DNA of 32,028 nt from Sphingomonas asaccharolytica NBRC 15499 (GCF_001598355.1 NZ_BCYU01000053.1:1-32028); one strand, 5' to 3'. Positions 22,765-31,062 are shown, counted from the stretch's first letter. Notes: generated from the sequence alone by a model not told the origin. Program-made: numbers and translations.

Positions 22765-24599
22765 TGCACGGCGCATCGATGCTACGCGACGGCGTCGTCA
22801 TGCTCGGCGTCGGGATGGTATTCGTCCTGTTGTTCCGCCGTCTTGGTCTTGGCGCGACTCTGGGTTTCCTCGTCGCCGGCGCTCTGATCGGACCGCAGGC
22901 GTTCAATCTGATCGGAGACGCGCAAGGAAAGATCAGCGTCGCCGAGCTCGGCATCACGCTGCTGTTGTTCATCGTCGGGCTCGAACTCAATTTGTCGCGC
23001 CTGTGGAAGATGAAGCAGGACATCTTCGCGATCGGCCTGATCCAGGTGCTTACCTGCGGGCTGGCGGTCACCTTGATCATCCACGGTGTCGCCGGCTTCT
23101 CCTGGCAGGCCGCTCTGGTCCTTGGCCTGCCCTTGGCCCTGTCCTCGACCGCGCAGGTGCTGCCGATGCTGCAATCGGCGGGGCGGTTGCGCACCCCGTT
23201 CGGCGAGCGCGCCTTCGCCGTCCTGCTGTTCCAGGACCTATCGATCGTTCCGCTGATCACGCTGGTGACGATCCTGTCGCGCAATCCGGCGGACCAGCAG
23301 GGGCCGCCGGGCTATCTGCTGTTCATTTATACCGTGCTGGCGATCACCGGGCTGGTACTGGCGGGCCGCTATCTATTGCGGCCCTTGTTCCGCGTGATCG
23401 GCAATCTCGGCGAGCGCGAAATGTTTGTTTTTGCCGCCTTGTTCACCGTCACCGCATCAGCGGCGGTGATGGAATATCTGCATTTGTCGACTGCCCTGGG
23501 CGCGTTCGTCGCCGGCGTGATGCTGGCCGATTCGCCCTATCGCCATGAGCTGGAGGCGGACGTCGAGCCGTTCCGATCGATCCTGCTCGGGCTGTTCTTC
23601 CTGGCGGTCGGCATGTTGCTCGATCTCCACGTGATTGCCGATCGCCCATTCTTCGTCATCGGCATGGCGCTGGCGCTGATCGCGACCAAGGCGGCGATCA
23701 TCTTCGCGATCGGCATGGCGTTCCGAATGAACTGGCGTGGCGCTTTGGCGCTCGGGCTGTTGCTTAGCCAGGGCGGCGAGTTCGGATTTGTACTGTTCGC
23801 GCAGGCGCAACGCGCGTTCCTGATCGAGCCTGCGGCAGTAAGCGTGTTCAGCGCGGTGGTAACCTTATCGATGGCGACGACGCCGTTCCTGATGATGGTG
23901 ACCGCGCGATTCCGCGAAGCGCCCCAGGTCACGGGCGATCGCGAAGGCCCGCGCGCCGACGGCGCCAATGCGCTGGTCGTCGGCTATGGCCGATTCGGCC
24001 AGACCGTGTCGCAGATGCTGATCGCCGCGGGCGTGCCGGTGACATTGATCGATACCGATATCGAGATGATCGACGTCGCCGCCGAATTCGGCGCCAAAGT
24101 CTATTATGGCGATGGCACCCGGCTCGATCTGTTGCGCCAGGCGGGTGCGAGCGAGGCCGAGCTGATCCTGTTCTGCATCGACGGCGACCAGCTCGACGCC
24201 GATCTGATCGAGGGCGTGCATGAAGCTTTCCCCAAGGCGGCGATCTTCGCGCGTACCTATGATCGCCGTGCGCTGATCAAGCTCAAGGGCTCGCCGATCG
24301 CCGGCGTGGTGCGCGAAGTGATGGAATCGGCGATCAAGATGGGCCGCATGGCGATGGCGGCGATCGACATCGATCCGGCCGAGGCCGAGCGCGCCGAAGA
24401 CATGTATCGCGCCCGCGACAAGGAGCGGTTGAAGGCGCAATATGAAACCGGCGACGTGCGCGCCGCGCGCGATCGCATCATCACCAGCGATGAGCGCGAG
24501 GAGATTTTCGCCGCGACTCGCCGTGAGCTTGCGGTCGATGCCGACGCCGCGTCCGAACCGGTGGGCGCCGAGGAATTGGGCAGGGGACAGGAACCATGA
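22764..24599 (+). CDS. CPA2 cation:proton antiporter (KefB/KefC-like)
   Basis: A 611-aa transporter of the monovalent cation:proton antiporter-2 family, like the glutathione-gated potassium efflux systems KefB and KefC. About 12 membrane segments fill residues 8-385, with the family motifs GFLVAGALIGP, ELGITLLLFIVGLEL, LSSTAQVLPML and FQDLSIVPL. A cytoplasmic RCK (TrkA-N) domain starts at about 408 with ALVVGYGRFGQTVSQML and continues through VYYGDGTRLDLLRQAG. The C terminus is charged and helical. The partner KefF/KefG is not encoded nearby. The stop overlaps the DUF423 gene (ATGA). Confidence 0.94.
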   Translation: MHGASMLRDGVVMLGVGMVFVLLFRRLGLGATLGFLVAGALIGPQAFNLIGDAQGKISVAELGITLLLFIVGLELNLSRLWKMKQDIFAIGLIQVLTCGLAVTLIIHGVAGFSWQAALVLGLPLALSSTAQVLPMLQSAGRLRTPFGERAFAVLLFQDLSIVPLITLVTILSRNPADQQGPPGYLLFIYTVLAITGLVLAGRYLLRPLFRVIGNLGEREMFVFAALFTVTASAAVMEYLHLSTALGAFVAGVMLADSPYRHELEADVEPFRSILLGLFFLAVGMLLDLHVIADRPFFVIGMALALIATKAAIIFAIGMAFRMNWRGALALGLLLSQGGEFGFVLFAQAQRAFLIEPAAVSVFSAVVTLSMATTPFLMMVTARFREAPQVTGDREGPRADGANALVVGYGRFGQTVSQMLIAAGVPVTLIDTDIEMIDVAAEFGAKVYYGDGTRLDLLRQAGASEAELILFCIDGDQLDADLIEGVHEAFPKAAIFARTYDRRALIKLKGSPIAGVVREVMESAIKMGRMAMAAIDIDPAEAERAEDMYRARDKERLKAQYETGDVRAARDRIITSDEREEIFAATRRELAVDADAASEPVGAEELGRGQEP

Positions 24600-24931
24600 A
24601 CTGGATCGCGATCCTGGCCGCCTTGTCGGGGGCGCTAGCCGTTGGCGCCGGCGCGTTCGGCGCGCATGGCGCGAGCGGGCAAGCTGCCGACTGGCTCAAA
24701 ACCGGCGGGCAATATCAGCTGATCCACGCGGTTGCCGCGCTGGTGGCACTGAAGATGGCGGCGAAGGGGCCGGCGGCGTTGTTCGTGATTGGCGGATTGG
24801 TGTTCGCCGGCACACTCTATCTGATGGCGCTCGGCGCCCCGCGCTGGTTCGGCGCGATCACGCCGATCGGCGGACTGGCGCTGATTGCGGGCTGGCTGTG
24901 GTTGGCGTGGAGCGTTGCGCGCGGCATTTGA
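24596..24931 (+). CDS. DUF423 family membrane protein (YgdD-like)
   Basis: A 111-aa four-helix membrane protein of the DUF423/YgdD family. The N-terminal segment LAALSGALAVGAGAFGAHG and the following YQLIHAVAALV are diagnostic; a GALYL-like FAGTLYLMALG and GGLALIAGWLWLAW complete the family pattern. The function is not known. The ATG overlaps the antiporter stop by four bases, so it is the last gene of the radA-side operon. It converges with the TonB-like gene, 15 bases apart. Confidence 0.92.
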   Translation: MNWIAILAALSGALAVGAGAFGAHGASGQAADWLKTGGQYQLIHAVAALVALKMAAKGPAALFVIGGLVFAGTLYLMALGAPRWFGAITPIGGLALIAGWLWLAWSVARGI

Positions 24932-24946
24932 CCGTCCCGGCGCGCG

Positions 24947-25717
24947 CTACATATCGGCCAATACCCACCGAATCGAGAGAACAGAGTATCCATCGCCAGT
25001 TCGCGGCTGAAAACGCCCATGCTGCATGCCCAGATCACAGGTCGTTTTATCGAGATCGGGGTCCTTGCTGGAGCTGACGACCCGGCATGCCTTGGTGTGG
25101 CCACCCGGATCGACTGTTAAGACGACGACCACGCTGCCGGATGCGCCTCGGCGTTTGGCCGCTGGCGGATAGTCGTCGTCGGTGAACCATTCCCCCGGAT
25201 TTCCCATCGCGGTGGCGATCGCCATCGGATCGACTCCCCAGCTGCGCATCAGATCGTCATTGCAGGTTTTCATCGCGGCCAGCACAGCTTGTAGTGGTCC
25301 GGTGGTCAGCGCGAACGAGTCCTTACCAGCAACAACGGACAAGCCAGTCGATTTGCTCAGTTTGGTCATGAAATCCTTGTCGACCGATACCTCGAGCGCC
25401 CGATGATCGGCGGCGCTCTTGAGAGACCAACTCACGAAGTCCAGCGTCTGCTTTTCGCCCAAAGGCTGCAGCACAATCTCGGCCCTACCATGCCGGACGC
25501 CCCCGCCTCGCGTGTTTGGTGACAGGATCAGCAGTTTGGCGCCTCCACTGTCCATCGCGACAGCCGGCTCGAAACCGAATATTGTCGCGGCTGCGGCTTC
25601 GCCGAAAGATCGTTGACCGACGCACATGTCAGGTCGATAGTCGACCACCCACTTACCGGACGGATTCAACGGTGCGTTTTGCGCCATTGCGATCGCCAAC
25701 ATCATCGCGAATATCAT
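24947..25717 (-). CDS. Exported protein with TonB C-terminal-like domain
   Basis: A 256-aa protein. A short hydrophobic N terminus (MIFAMMLAIAMAQ) looks like a signal peptide and there is no Pro-rich spacer, so it is not a standard TonB. The C-terminal part (about 185-256) fits the TonB_C fold: ASGSVVVVLTVDPGGHTKACRVVSSS, DLDKTTCDLGMQHGRFQP and YSVLSIRWVL. Cys32 (PDMCVGQ) and Cys153 (MKTCNDD) may pair after export. The middle is not recognised. GGAGGGGG at 25722-25729, four bases before the ATG at 25717, decides this start over one at 25753. Confidence 0.75.
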   Translation of the reverse strand: MIFAMMLAIAMAQNAPLNPSGKWVVDYRPDMCVGQRSFGEAAAATIFGFEPAVAMDSGGAKLLILSPNTRGGGVRHGRAEIVLQPLGEKQTLDFVSWSLKSAADHRALEVSVDKDFMTKLSKSTGLSVVAGKDSFALTTGPLQAVLAAMKTCNDDLMRSWGVDPMAIATAMGNPGEWFTDDDYPPAAKRRGASGSVVVVLTVDPGGHTKACRVVSSSKDPDLDKTTCDLGMQHGRFQPRTGDGYSVLSIRWVLADM

Positions 25718-25721
25718 CGAA

Positions 25722-25729
25722 CCCCCTCC
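25722..25729 (-). promoter_or_regulatory. Strong ribosome-binding site of the TonB-like gene
   Basis: GGAGGGGG on the minus strand, four bases before the ATG at 25717. In the longer frame from 25753 these bases would be coding. Confidence 0.75.
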
Positions 25730-25792
25730 GATTATCGCCGTGATATCGGACAATTGGTATTGTTAGTCGAGAGAGCCTGATCGACAGTCCCC

Positions 25793-26206
25793 TCAAGTCT
25801 CGTATGGGGGCGGGGCATATACCTGGCGGAGGCGCCCCTGACGATCGCGATACAGATAGCGATCCTCGTCCTCCTCGATCGCATGCGGCGAGACGCGTGC
25901 CGACGCCTTGTCGAACTCGCCGGCGATCGCCTCAGCCTCGCGGTCGGAACGTCGACCGCGGCGGATCCAGATGATCCCGATCCAGGCCAGCACCGGTCCG
26001 GTGACAATGATCGGTCCGATCTGGATTGCCGTTGCGAGCACGTTCCAGCCGTTGCAATCGCTGGCGCACCGCCCGGCCAACCAGTCGAACAGCGCCTGGA
26101 GCGCGATCGGCCCCGCCACCTGGATGGTCATCAAGACCATCGCGGGCAGGTAAAGCGCGCACCCCAGCGTCAGCAGCGCGATGCGAACGAGGTGCTTTCT
26201 GGTCAC
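25793..26206 (-). CDS. Hypothetical two-helix membrane protein
   Basis: A 137-aa protein that I do not recognise. Two hydrophobic segments lie at about 9-30 and 57-80, joined by a loop with Cys47 and Cys51 (RCASDC), then a charged C-terminal tail rich in Asp, Glu and Arg that ends in YAPPPYET. The GTG at 26206 overlaps the aroB stop by four bases (GTGA), like the aroK-aroB junction, which supports the start and co-translation. The repeated overlap suggests it belongs with aroKB as one transcript; a role in the pathway is not shown. Confidence 0.7.
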   Translation of the reverse strand: MTRKHLVRIALLTLGCALYLPAMVLMTIQVAGPIALQALFDWLAGRCASDCNGWNVLATAIQIGPIIVTGPVLAWIGIIWIRRGRRSDREAEAIAGEFDKASARVSPHAIEEDEDRYLYRDRQGRLRQVYAPPPYET

Positions 26207-27300
26207 CGCTCGGCGTCGAGGAACGCCTCGACATCGGCGAGGTCGACGGAATGGTCGAGATAAGTCCGACCGATGCCGTGCGCGAGCAGGAAGGGGAGGG
26301 TGCCGGCGTCCATCTTCTTGTCGTGGCGCATATGGTCTACCAGGGTCGCACCACTTGCGGCTATCCCCGCGGCCTTGATCCCGTCGGGCAGGCCGACCGC
26401 GCGCAGATGCGCGGCGACACGTTCGGCATCCTGGCCTGGACACAGACCGCGCCGCGCCGAATAGGCGAAAGCCAGCGCCATGCCCGCCGCGACGCCTTCA
26501 CCATGGAGCAGGCGGTCGGAAAATCCCGTCTCCGCTTCCAGCGCGTGGCCGAAGGTATGGCCGAGGTTGAGCAGCGCGCGTTTGCCCGTCGTCTCGCGCT
26601 CGTCCTCGGCGACGATCCGCGCCTTGGCGCCGACCGAATGCGCGATGGCATATTCGCGCGCCTGAGGATCGCCGGCGAGCAGCTTGTCGCCATTCGCCTC
26701 ACACCATTCGAAAAACGAGAAATCGTCGATCAGCCCATATTTGACGACCTCGGCATAGCCGGCGCGGGCTTCCCTGGCGGGCAAGGTGTCGAGTACGTCG
26801 GGATCGATCAGCACCAATCCGGGCTGGTGGAACGCACCGATCAGATTCTTGCCGGCGCGGGTGTTGATCGCGGTCTTGCCGCCGACCGAGCTGTCGACCT
26901 GAGCAAGCAAGGTGGTCGGTATCTGCACGAAGCCGCAGCCGCGTTTGACGATCGAACAGGCGAATCCGACCAGATCGCCGATCACGCCGCCGCCGAGCGC
27001 GATGACATGGTCGCCGCGCTCGACGCCATGCGCGAGCAATTGGTCGGTCACGGCCTCAAGCTGGGCCCAGCTCTTGGTGCTTTCGCCCGGCGGCAGTACG
27101 ATCGTCTCGCTGGCAATGCCGGCAGTGGCGAGCGCGCTCTGAAGGGTGGCGAGATGCGGCGCGACATTAATGTCGCTGACGAGCGCCATCGACCTGCCGC
27201 GCGACAATGGCTTCAAATGCTCTGCGGCGCGGCTGAGCAATCCGCGCTCGATTACGATGTCATAGCTGCGCGAACCGAGCGAAACGGGGACGATGGTCAC
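26203..27300 (-). CDS. aroB: 3-dehydroquinate synthase
   Basis: A 365-aa AroB, second enzyme of the shikimate pathway: it turns DAHP into 3-dehydroquinate using NAD and a divalent metal. The NAD site has LPPGESTKSW and LGGGVIGDLVGFACSIVKRG; the metal site has NLGHTFGHALE and HGEGVAAGM, which carry the conserved His residues; KYGLIDDFSFFEWCE supplies the conserved region before them. The GTG start overlaps the aroK stop by four bases. Confidence 0.96.
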   Translation of the reverse strand: MTIVPVSLGSRSYDIVIERGLLSRAAEHLKPLSRGRSMALVSDINVAPHLATLQSALATAGIASETIVLPPGESTKSWAQLEAVTDQLLAHGVERGDHVIALGGGVIGDLVGFACSIVKRGCGFVQIPTTLLAQVDSSVGGKTAINTRAGKNLIGAFHQPGLVLIDPDVLDTLPAREARAGYAEVVKYGLIDDFSFFEWCEANGDKLLAGDPQAREYAIAHSVGAKARIVAEDERETTGKRALLNLGHTFGHALEAETGFSDRLLHGEGVAAGMALAFAYSARRGLCPGQDAERVAAHLRAVGLPDGIKAAGIAASGATLVDHMRHDKKMDAGTLPFLLAHGIGRTYLDHSVDLADVEAFLDAER

Positions 27301-27836
27301 AGGCCGATGGCTTTCAGGATGGCGTTGACGGCCGATTCGTGCGGCGCCTGGTCGCTGGCGATGCGAATCGGAGCTTGGGCATAGATCGGATTGCGGACCG
27401 CGGCGAGTTCGTCGAGCACCTCGCGCGGGTTGCGGTTGCGGAGCAACGGGCGCGTATCGCGGCGGCCGACGCGTTCGGCCAGGATCCGCGTCGGCGCGTC
27501 GAGCCAGATCGCGATCGATTGATCCAGGATCAGCGCGCGCGTCTCGTCATTGATGAACGCGCCGCCGCCGGTGGCGATCACCTTGGGTTTGCCGTCGACC
27601 AGCCGAGCGATCACGCGGCGTTCGCCGTCGCGGAAATACGCTTCACCGAATTTTTCGAAGATTTCGCTGACCGTCATGCCGGCGGCTTCTTCGATCTCGG
27701 TATCGGCGTCGGCGAAGGGCAAATGCAGCCGCGCCGCGAGGCGACGGCCGACGGTCGACTTGCCGACGCCCATTAGCCCGACGAGCACGATCGGCTTGCC
27801 GGTCCAGGAAAGAAAGGGAGGAGCGCTTTGCAACAT
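27297..27836 (-). CDS. aroK: Shikimate kinase
   Basis: A 179-aa kinase that phosphorylates shikimate at O3. Walker A GLMGVGKST is at 20-28, DADTEIEEAAGMTV gives the shikimate-binding Asp, FRDGERRVI the Arg region, GGGAF the Walker B-like substrate loop, and RDTRPLL the lid Arg. The ATG at 27836 was chosen because it gives normal family length; a GTG at 27875 would add 13 residues without similarity. It heads the aroK-aroB-membrane protein operon and lies divergent from the 45-aa gene, with 100 bases between starts that must hold both promoters. Confidence 0.95.
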   Translation of the reverse strand: MLQSAPPFLSWTGKPIVLVGLMGVGKSTVGRRLAARLHLPFADADTEIEEAAGMTVSEIFEKFGEAYFRDGERRVIARLVDGKPKVIATGGGAFINDETRALILDQSIAIWLDAPTRILAERVGRRDTRPLLRNRNPREVLDELAAVRNPIYAQAPIRIASDQAPHESAVNAILKAIGL

Positions 27837-27936
27837 GGGTTTGGGGGCTATACAGCGCACCGCACGCTCGGGCACAAGCGCCGAGCCGGGCGGCGTGCCG
27901 GTTTGGACGCCGAAAGACTGTAGAGGTTATTGTCGC

Positions 27937-28074
27937 ATGTCGCGAATGTTGGTGGTGCTGATCGTCGTACTGGTGCTGTTGGTGGGAGGAATGTTCTTCC
28001 TGTCGAGCCGGGCGCACGAGACGCAACAGACCCGGGTGGAAAAGGCTGTCTCGCTTGCGAATCTCCAAGGCTAG
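27937..28074 (+). CDS. Tiny single-pass membrane protein
   Basis: A 45-aa reading frame with one strong hydrophobic segment (LVVLIVVLVLLVGGMFFL, about 5-22) and a short charged tail ending LANLQG. AGAGG about ten bases upstream is an acceptable Shine-Dalgarno. Its last 20 bases overlap the start of the 608-aa gene, a sign of translational coupling. The tail faces outward if the basic N terminus stays inside. No family is recognised, but small proteins of this size next to an exported protein are often conserved. Confidence 0.6.
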   Translation: MSRMLVVLIVVLVLLVGGMFFLSSRAHETQQTRVEKAVSLANLQG

Positions 28075-29881
28075 CGCCGGCGCGTCGGCGCTGGCGGTAG
28101 CGCTGCTCGCCGCGGGCGGCGTCGCGCTCGCACAGAAGAAGCCCGAATCGATCCTGCCGCCAGGGTTCGACCAGCCGGTCGCGCCTGCTCCCGCGCCACG
28201 CCCATCGCCGCGCGCCTCGACTCCCGCGCCGACGCCTGCTCCGGTTCCTGCGACCGCGCCGGCGACGCCTTCCACCGTGAGCGCCGCGCCTACGGTCAGC
28301 CCGTCCGCACCGGCGCTGCCGCTACCCACACCAGTTGCCACCGATCCGCTCACCGGGCTGCCGATCGCATCGCCGACGCCGACCGCGACGCCCGGCCAGG
28401 TGCATTACACCTTGCCCGAATCCTCGCGCCGCAATCTGGCGATGATCGGCATCCTGCCGACAGCCGAGCGGATGATGGACCCCGCCGCGTTCGGTAACGC
28501 CGACGGCCGGTATATCGAGCGGCTGATGCGCGAGACGCGCGCGCCGATCGCCTCGCGCTGGGTGTCGATCGCGCTGCGCCGCCTGTTGCTGCAGCCGATC
28601 AGCACGCCGCACAATGTCAACGGTGCCGATTTCGCCGCCGAGCGCGCGTGGCTTTTGCTGCGCATGGGCGAATCGGTCGGCGCGCGTGCGATGGTGCAAT
28701 CGGTCGACCCACAGGATTACACGCCCAAACTCTATCAAGTCGCGATGCAGGCCGCCTTGGCGACCGGCGATGTCGGCGCGATGTGTCCGTTGGCCAATGA
28801 CGCAGTCAAGGTGTCGAGCGAGCCAAGCTGGGTGCTGGCGCGCGCGATGTGCGCGTCGCTGTCCTCGACGCCGAGCCAGGCGACGCCGTTGATGAACCAG
28901 GCCAAGCGCGTCGCCGCAGGGGTCGATCTTGCCCTGGCGCAGAAGATCGCCGGGCGCGGGTCGAGCAAAGGCGACGTGGTGATCGAATGGGACGGCGTCA
29001 CCAACATCAATACGTGGCGATACGGCCTGGCGATGGCCGCGGGCGAGAAAATTCCCGACGCGCTGTTTGAGGGTACCGGCCCACAGATGCGCTATTGGCA
29101 AGTGCTGGCGCCTCAGGAGACGCCGGTCGAGCGGTCGCAATTTGCCGATCAAGCAGCTGGCCAGGGCGTCCTCTCCAACCTGGCCTTGGTCGATCTCTAC
29201 GGCCTGATCGATGCCGGCGACGATCAGGGCAATCCCGCCAATGGCGTCGCCAGCGACTTGCGCACTGCCTATACCGGCGGATCGCGCGATGCGCGGCTCG
29301 GGGCGCTGAGGGGGCTGTGGGGTCAGAATGTTGACGGCCTGGCGGGCTATGGCCGGCTGGTGCTGACCGCACGCGCGGCAAAGCGCATCCCGGTTGCCGG
29401 CAAGACCGATGGCAGCGACCAGCTGGTCGCTTCCATGCTGAGCGCCGGGCTCGATCGATCGGCCGCGCGGTGGCGTAATGCGGTAGCGCGAGGCAGCCTC
29501 GGCTGGGCGCTGATCCTGGTCTCCGATCCCGACAGCAATGCGCGTTATGGTTCGGGCGAGGTGGGCGCCTTTTCGAGCGACGCCGCCAAACAGCGGATGT
29601 TCGCGGCCGGGCTTGCCGGCCTCGCCAGGCTCGATCCGGCAGTGGCGCAAAGCTACGGTGCGGACGTGCAGGGCGATAATGCCTGGACCCGCGCGATCGA
29701 TCGCGCCGCGGCGCAAGGCCGTCCGGGTGAGGTGCTGGTGCTGAGTGCGGTCGGCTTGCAGACGCAGGACTGGCGCGGTGTATCGCCCGCGGCGTTGTTT
29801 CACGTCGTCAATGCGTTGCGGGTCGTAGGGCTGGGCAGTACCGCGCGGATGGTTGCGGCCGAGGCCGTGACGCGGGCCTAG
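28055..29881 (+). CDS. Large exported helical protein with Pro-rich linker
   Basis: A 608-aa protein that starts with a Sec signal peptide (RISKASAGASALAVALLAAGGVALAQ, likely cleavage near residue 26). A Pro/Ala/Ser/Thr-rich linker follows at about 40-115. The remainder is mostly helical and Ala-rich, with segments such as RRLLLQPIS, AERAWLLLRMGESVGARAMV and MQAALATGDVGAMCPLAND that resemble tetratricopeptide-like repeats, not matched to a named family. Start: TTG at 28055, with AAAGG about nine bases before; it lies in the 3' end of the 45-aa gene. Its TAG stop is formed by the first bases of the palindromic element that follows. Function unknown; periplasmic or envelope location inferred. 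Confidence 0.75.
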   Translation: MRISKASAGASALAVALLAAGGVALAQKKPESILPPGFDQPVAPAPAPRPSPRASTPAPTPAPVPATAPATPSTVSAAPTVSPSAPALPLPTPVATDPLTGLPIASPTPTATPGQVHYTLPESSRRNLAMIGILPTAERMMDPAAFGNADGRYIERLMRETRAPIASRWVSIALRRLLLQPISTPHNVNGADFAAERAWLLLRMGESVGARAMVQSVDPQDYTPKLYQVAMQAALATGDVGAMCPLANDAVKVSSEPSWVLARAMCASLSSTPSQATPLMNQAKRVAAGVDLALAQKIAGRGSSKGDVVIEWDGVTNINTWRYGLAMAAGEKIPDALFEGTGPQMRYWQVLAPQETPVERSQFADQAAGQGVLSNLALVDLYGLIDAGDDQGNPANGVASDLRTAYTGGSRDARLGALRGLWGQNVDGLAGYGRLVLTARAAKRIPVAGKTDGSDQLVASMLSAGLDRSAARWRNAVARGSLGWALILVSDPDSNARYGSGEVGAFSSDAAKQRMFAAGLAGLARLDPAVAQSYGADVQGDNAWTRAIDRAAAQGRPGEVLVLSAVGLQTQDWRGVSPAALFHVVNALRVVGLGSTARMVAAEAVTRA

Positions 29882-29912
29882 GGTGCAGACCCACTACTAA
29901 TGAGGATCGAGA
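29879..29912 (+). repeat. Left terminal inverted repeat
   Basis: It matches the right end: 17 identical bases, one mismatch at 29896, CTAATGAGG identical, one extra A at 29906, then TCGAGA identical. Confidence 0.85.
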
Positions 29913-29950
29913 CAGCCATGTCCGGGATGCTGTGGGAGGAGGAGTGCGAA

Positions 29951-29972
29951 GAACGGGGGTTTTCCCCCGTTC
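29951..29972. repeat. Internal hairpin 1 of the palindromic element
   Basis: GAACGGGGG (29951-29959) and CCCCCGTTC (29964-29972) with a TTTT loop. It is nested inside arms 29913-29926 and 29996-30009; GCTGTGG (29929-29935) also pairs with CCACAGC (29988-29994). Confidence 0.85.
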
Positions 29973-30056
29973 GAGCGGTTCGACGCGCCACAGCGCCCGG
30001 ACATGGCTGCCGGGAAGCGGTGGGACGAAAAAGTCCGCTGGAGCGGTCGGATGCTT

Positions 30057-30080
30057 GCCAGATAGCCTCCGCTATCTGGC
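30057..30080. repeat. Internal hairpin 2 of the palindromic element
   Basis: GCCAGATAGC (30057-30066) and GCTATCTGGC (30071-30080) with a CTCC loop, nested inside 30024-30033 paired to 30104-30113. On the minus strand the top reads TAGCGGAGGCTA, almost the same as the top of the hairpin after rnpB. Confidence 0.85.
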
Positions 30081-30117
30081 TGCGCGCCCTCTCTCCCAGC
30101 AGCCTTTTTCGTCTCCA

Positions 30118-30150
30118 TCTCGACCTCATTAGCAGTGGGTCTGCACCCTA
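30118..30150 (-). repeat. Right terminal inverted repeat
   Basis: Inverse of the left end. Its last two bases, TA, directly precede the xerD ATG at 30151. Confidence 0.85.
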
Positions 30151-31062
30151 ATGGCCGCGATCGACCTCAATGACGGCGCGCTGATCGAGCGCTTTCTCGA
30201 GATGCTGGTGGCGGAGGTCGGCGCCGCCAGGAACACCGTCACCGCTTATGCCAGCGACTTGCGGCTGGCGTCCGAGGCGCTGGGCGGGCGGTTGGCCTCG
30301 GCGGGGGTGAACGACGTCGAACGGCTGGGCAACGGCTGGCGCGATCTTTCGCATGCGACAGTCGCGCGCAAGGCGGCGGCGTTGCGCCGGTTCTTCGCTT
30401 TTCTGGCCGATGAAGGGCATCGCGCCGACGATCCCGGGGCCGCCTTGCCGCGGCCGGGCGCCCGGCGGTCACTGCCCAAGGTGCTCAGCCATCAGGATAT
30501 CGACCGCTTGTTCGCCGCGATCGCCGAGCGGCAGGCTCGAATTCCGCCCGATCCCAACGATCTGCGCCTCTCGGCGTTGATCGAATTGCTCTACGGTTCG
30601 GGACTGCGTGCGACTGAACTCGTTTCGCTACCGCGCAACGCGATCCAGCCCGATCGTCCCTATATCATCCTGAAGGGCAAAGGCGGGCGCGAGCGGCTGG
30701 CGCCGATTTCCGATCGCGCCCGCGCAGCGGTGGCGGCATGGCGAGCGCATGTTGCGAACGACCGGGCCTGGCTGTTTCCCTCCGGCAAGACGCATTTATC
30801 GCGCATCCGCCTGTATCAGTTGATCAAGGCGCTCGCCGCCGATGCCGGCATCCCGCCCGACCGCGTTAGCCCACACGTGCTGCGCCACGCCTTCGCCACC
30901 CATCTGCTGGAAGGCGGCGCCGACCTGCGCGCACTTCAGGCGATGCTGGGACATGCCGATATCGCGACGACCGAAATCTACACGCATGTCGACAGCAAAC
31001 GCCTGGTCGAGTTGGTCAACACTCGCCACCCGCTCGTTGACGTTGCCCCGAGGCGGCCTTAA
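30151..31062 (+). CDS. xerD: Site-specific tyrosine recombinase XerD
   Basis: A 303-aa tyrosine recombinase that with XerC resolves chromosome dimers at dif. The SAM-like core-binding domain is at about 8-95 ([23 protein letters not shown]). The catalytic domain shows Arg153 (GSGLRATEL), Lys177 (KGKGGRE), His242 and Arg245 ([12 protein letters not shown]), His268 (LGHADI) and Tyr277 (TTEIYTHV): a full active site. XerD and not XerC is inferred from the neighbourhood of aroK-aroB and accA, typical of alphaproteobacteria. Its ATG follows the palindromic element with no gap, so any Shine-Dalgarno must lie inside the element; none is obvious there. Confidence 0.92.
   Translation: MAAIDLNDGALIERFLEMLVAEVGAARNTVTAYASDLRLASEALGGRLASAGVNDVERLGNGWRDLSHATVARKAAALRRFFAFLADEGHRADDPGAALPRPGARRSLPKVLSHQDIDRLFAAIAERQARIPPDPNDLRLSALIELLYGSGLRATELVSLPRNAIQPDRPYIILKGKGGRERLAPISDRARAAVAAWRAHVANDRAWLFPSGKTHLSRIRLYQLIKALAADAGIPPDRVSPHVLRHAFATHLLEGGADLRALQAMLGHADIATTEIYTHVDSKRLVELVNTRHPLVDVAPRRP

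Larger units (their letters stand above)
29879..30150. mobile_element. 272-bp palindromic MITE-like element with TA ends
   Basis: The region between two genes is one large nested palindrome. TAGGGTGCAGACCCACT (29879-29895) is repeated exactly, inverted, at 30134-30150; after one mismatch and one inserted base the match goes on to 29912 and 30118 (34 and 33 bases). Inside, CAGCCATGTCCGGG (29913-29926) pairs with 29996-30009 and encloses the hairpin 29951-29972; GACGAAAAAG (30024-30033) pairs with 30104-30113 and encloses the hairpin 30057-30080. Both ends read TA, as in a TA target duplication of the IS630/Tc1-mariner type. No transposase is encoded. It could be a MITE or a chromosomal structured repeat; which one is inference. 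It gives the upstream gene its stop and touches the xerD ATG. Confidence 0.75.

Noticed and set aside
27550..28074. 174-codon plus-strand frame ending with the 45-aa membrane protein
   Set aside because: The upstream part lies opposite aroK and looks like its shadow; only the last 45 codons from the ATG at 27937 look like a protein.
29878..30151. Open frames on both strands inside the palindromic element (about 83 codons each)
   Set aside because: Their C termini are nearly the same because the ends are inverted repeats. They have no domain, and the sequence is better explained as a palindrome.
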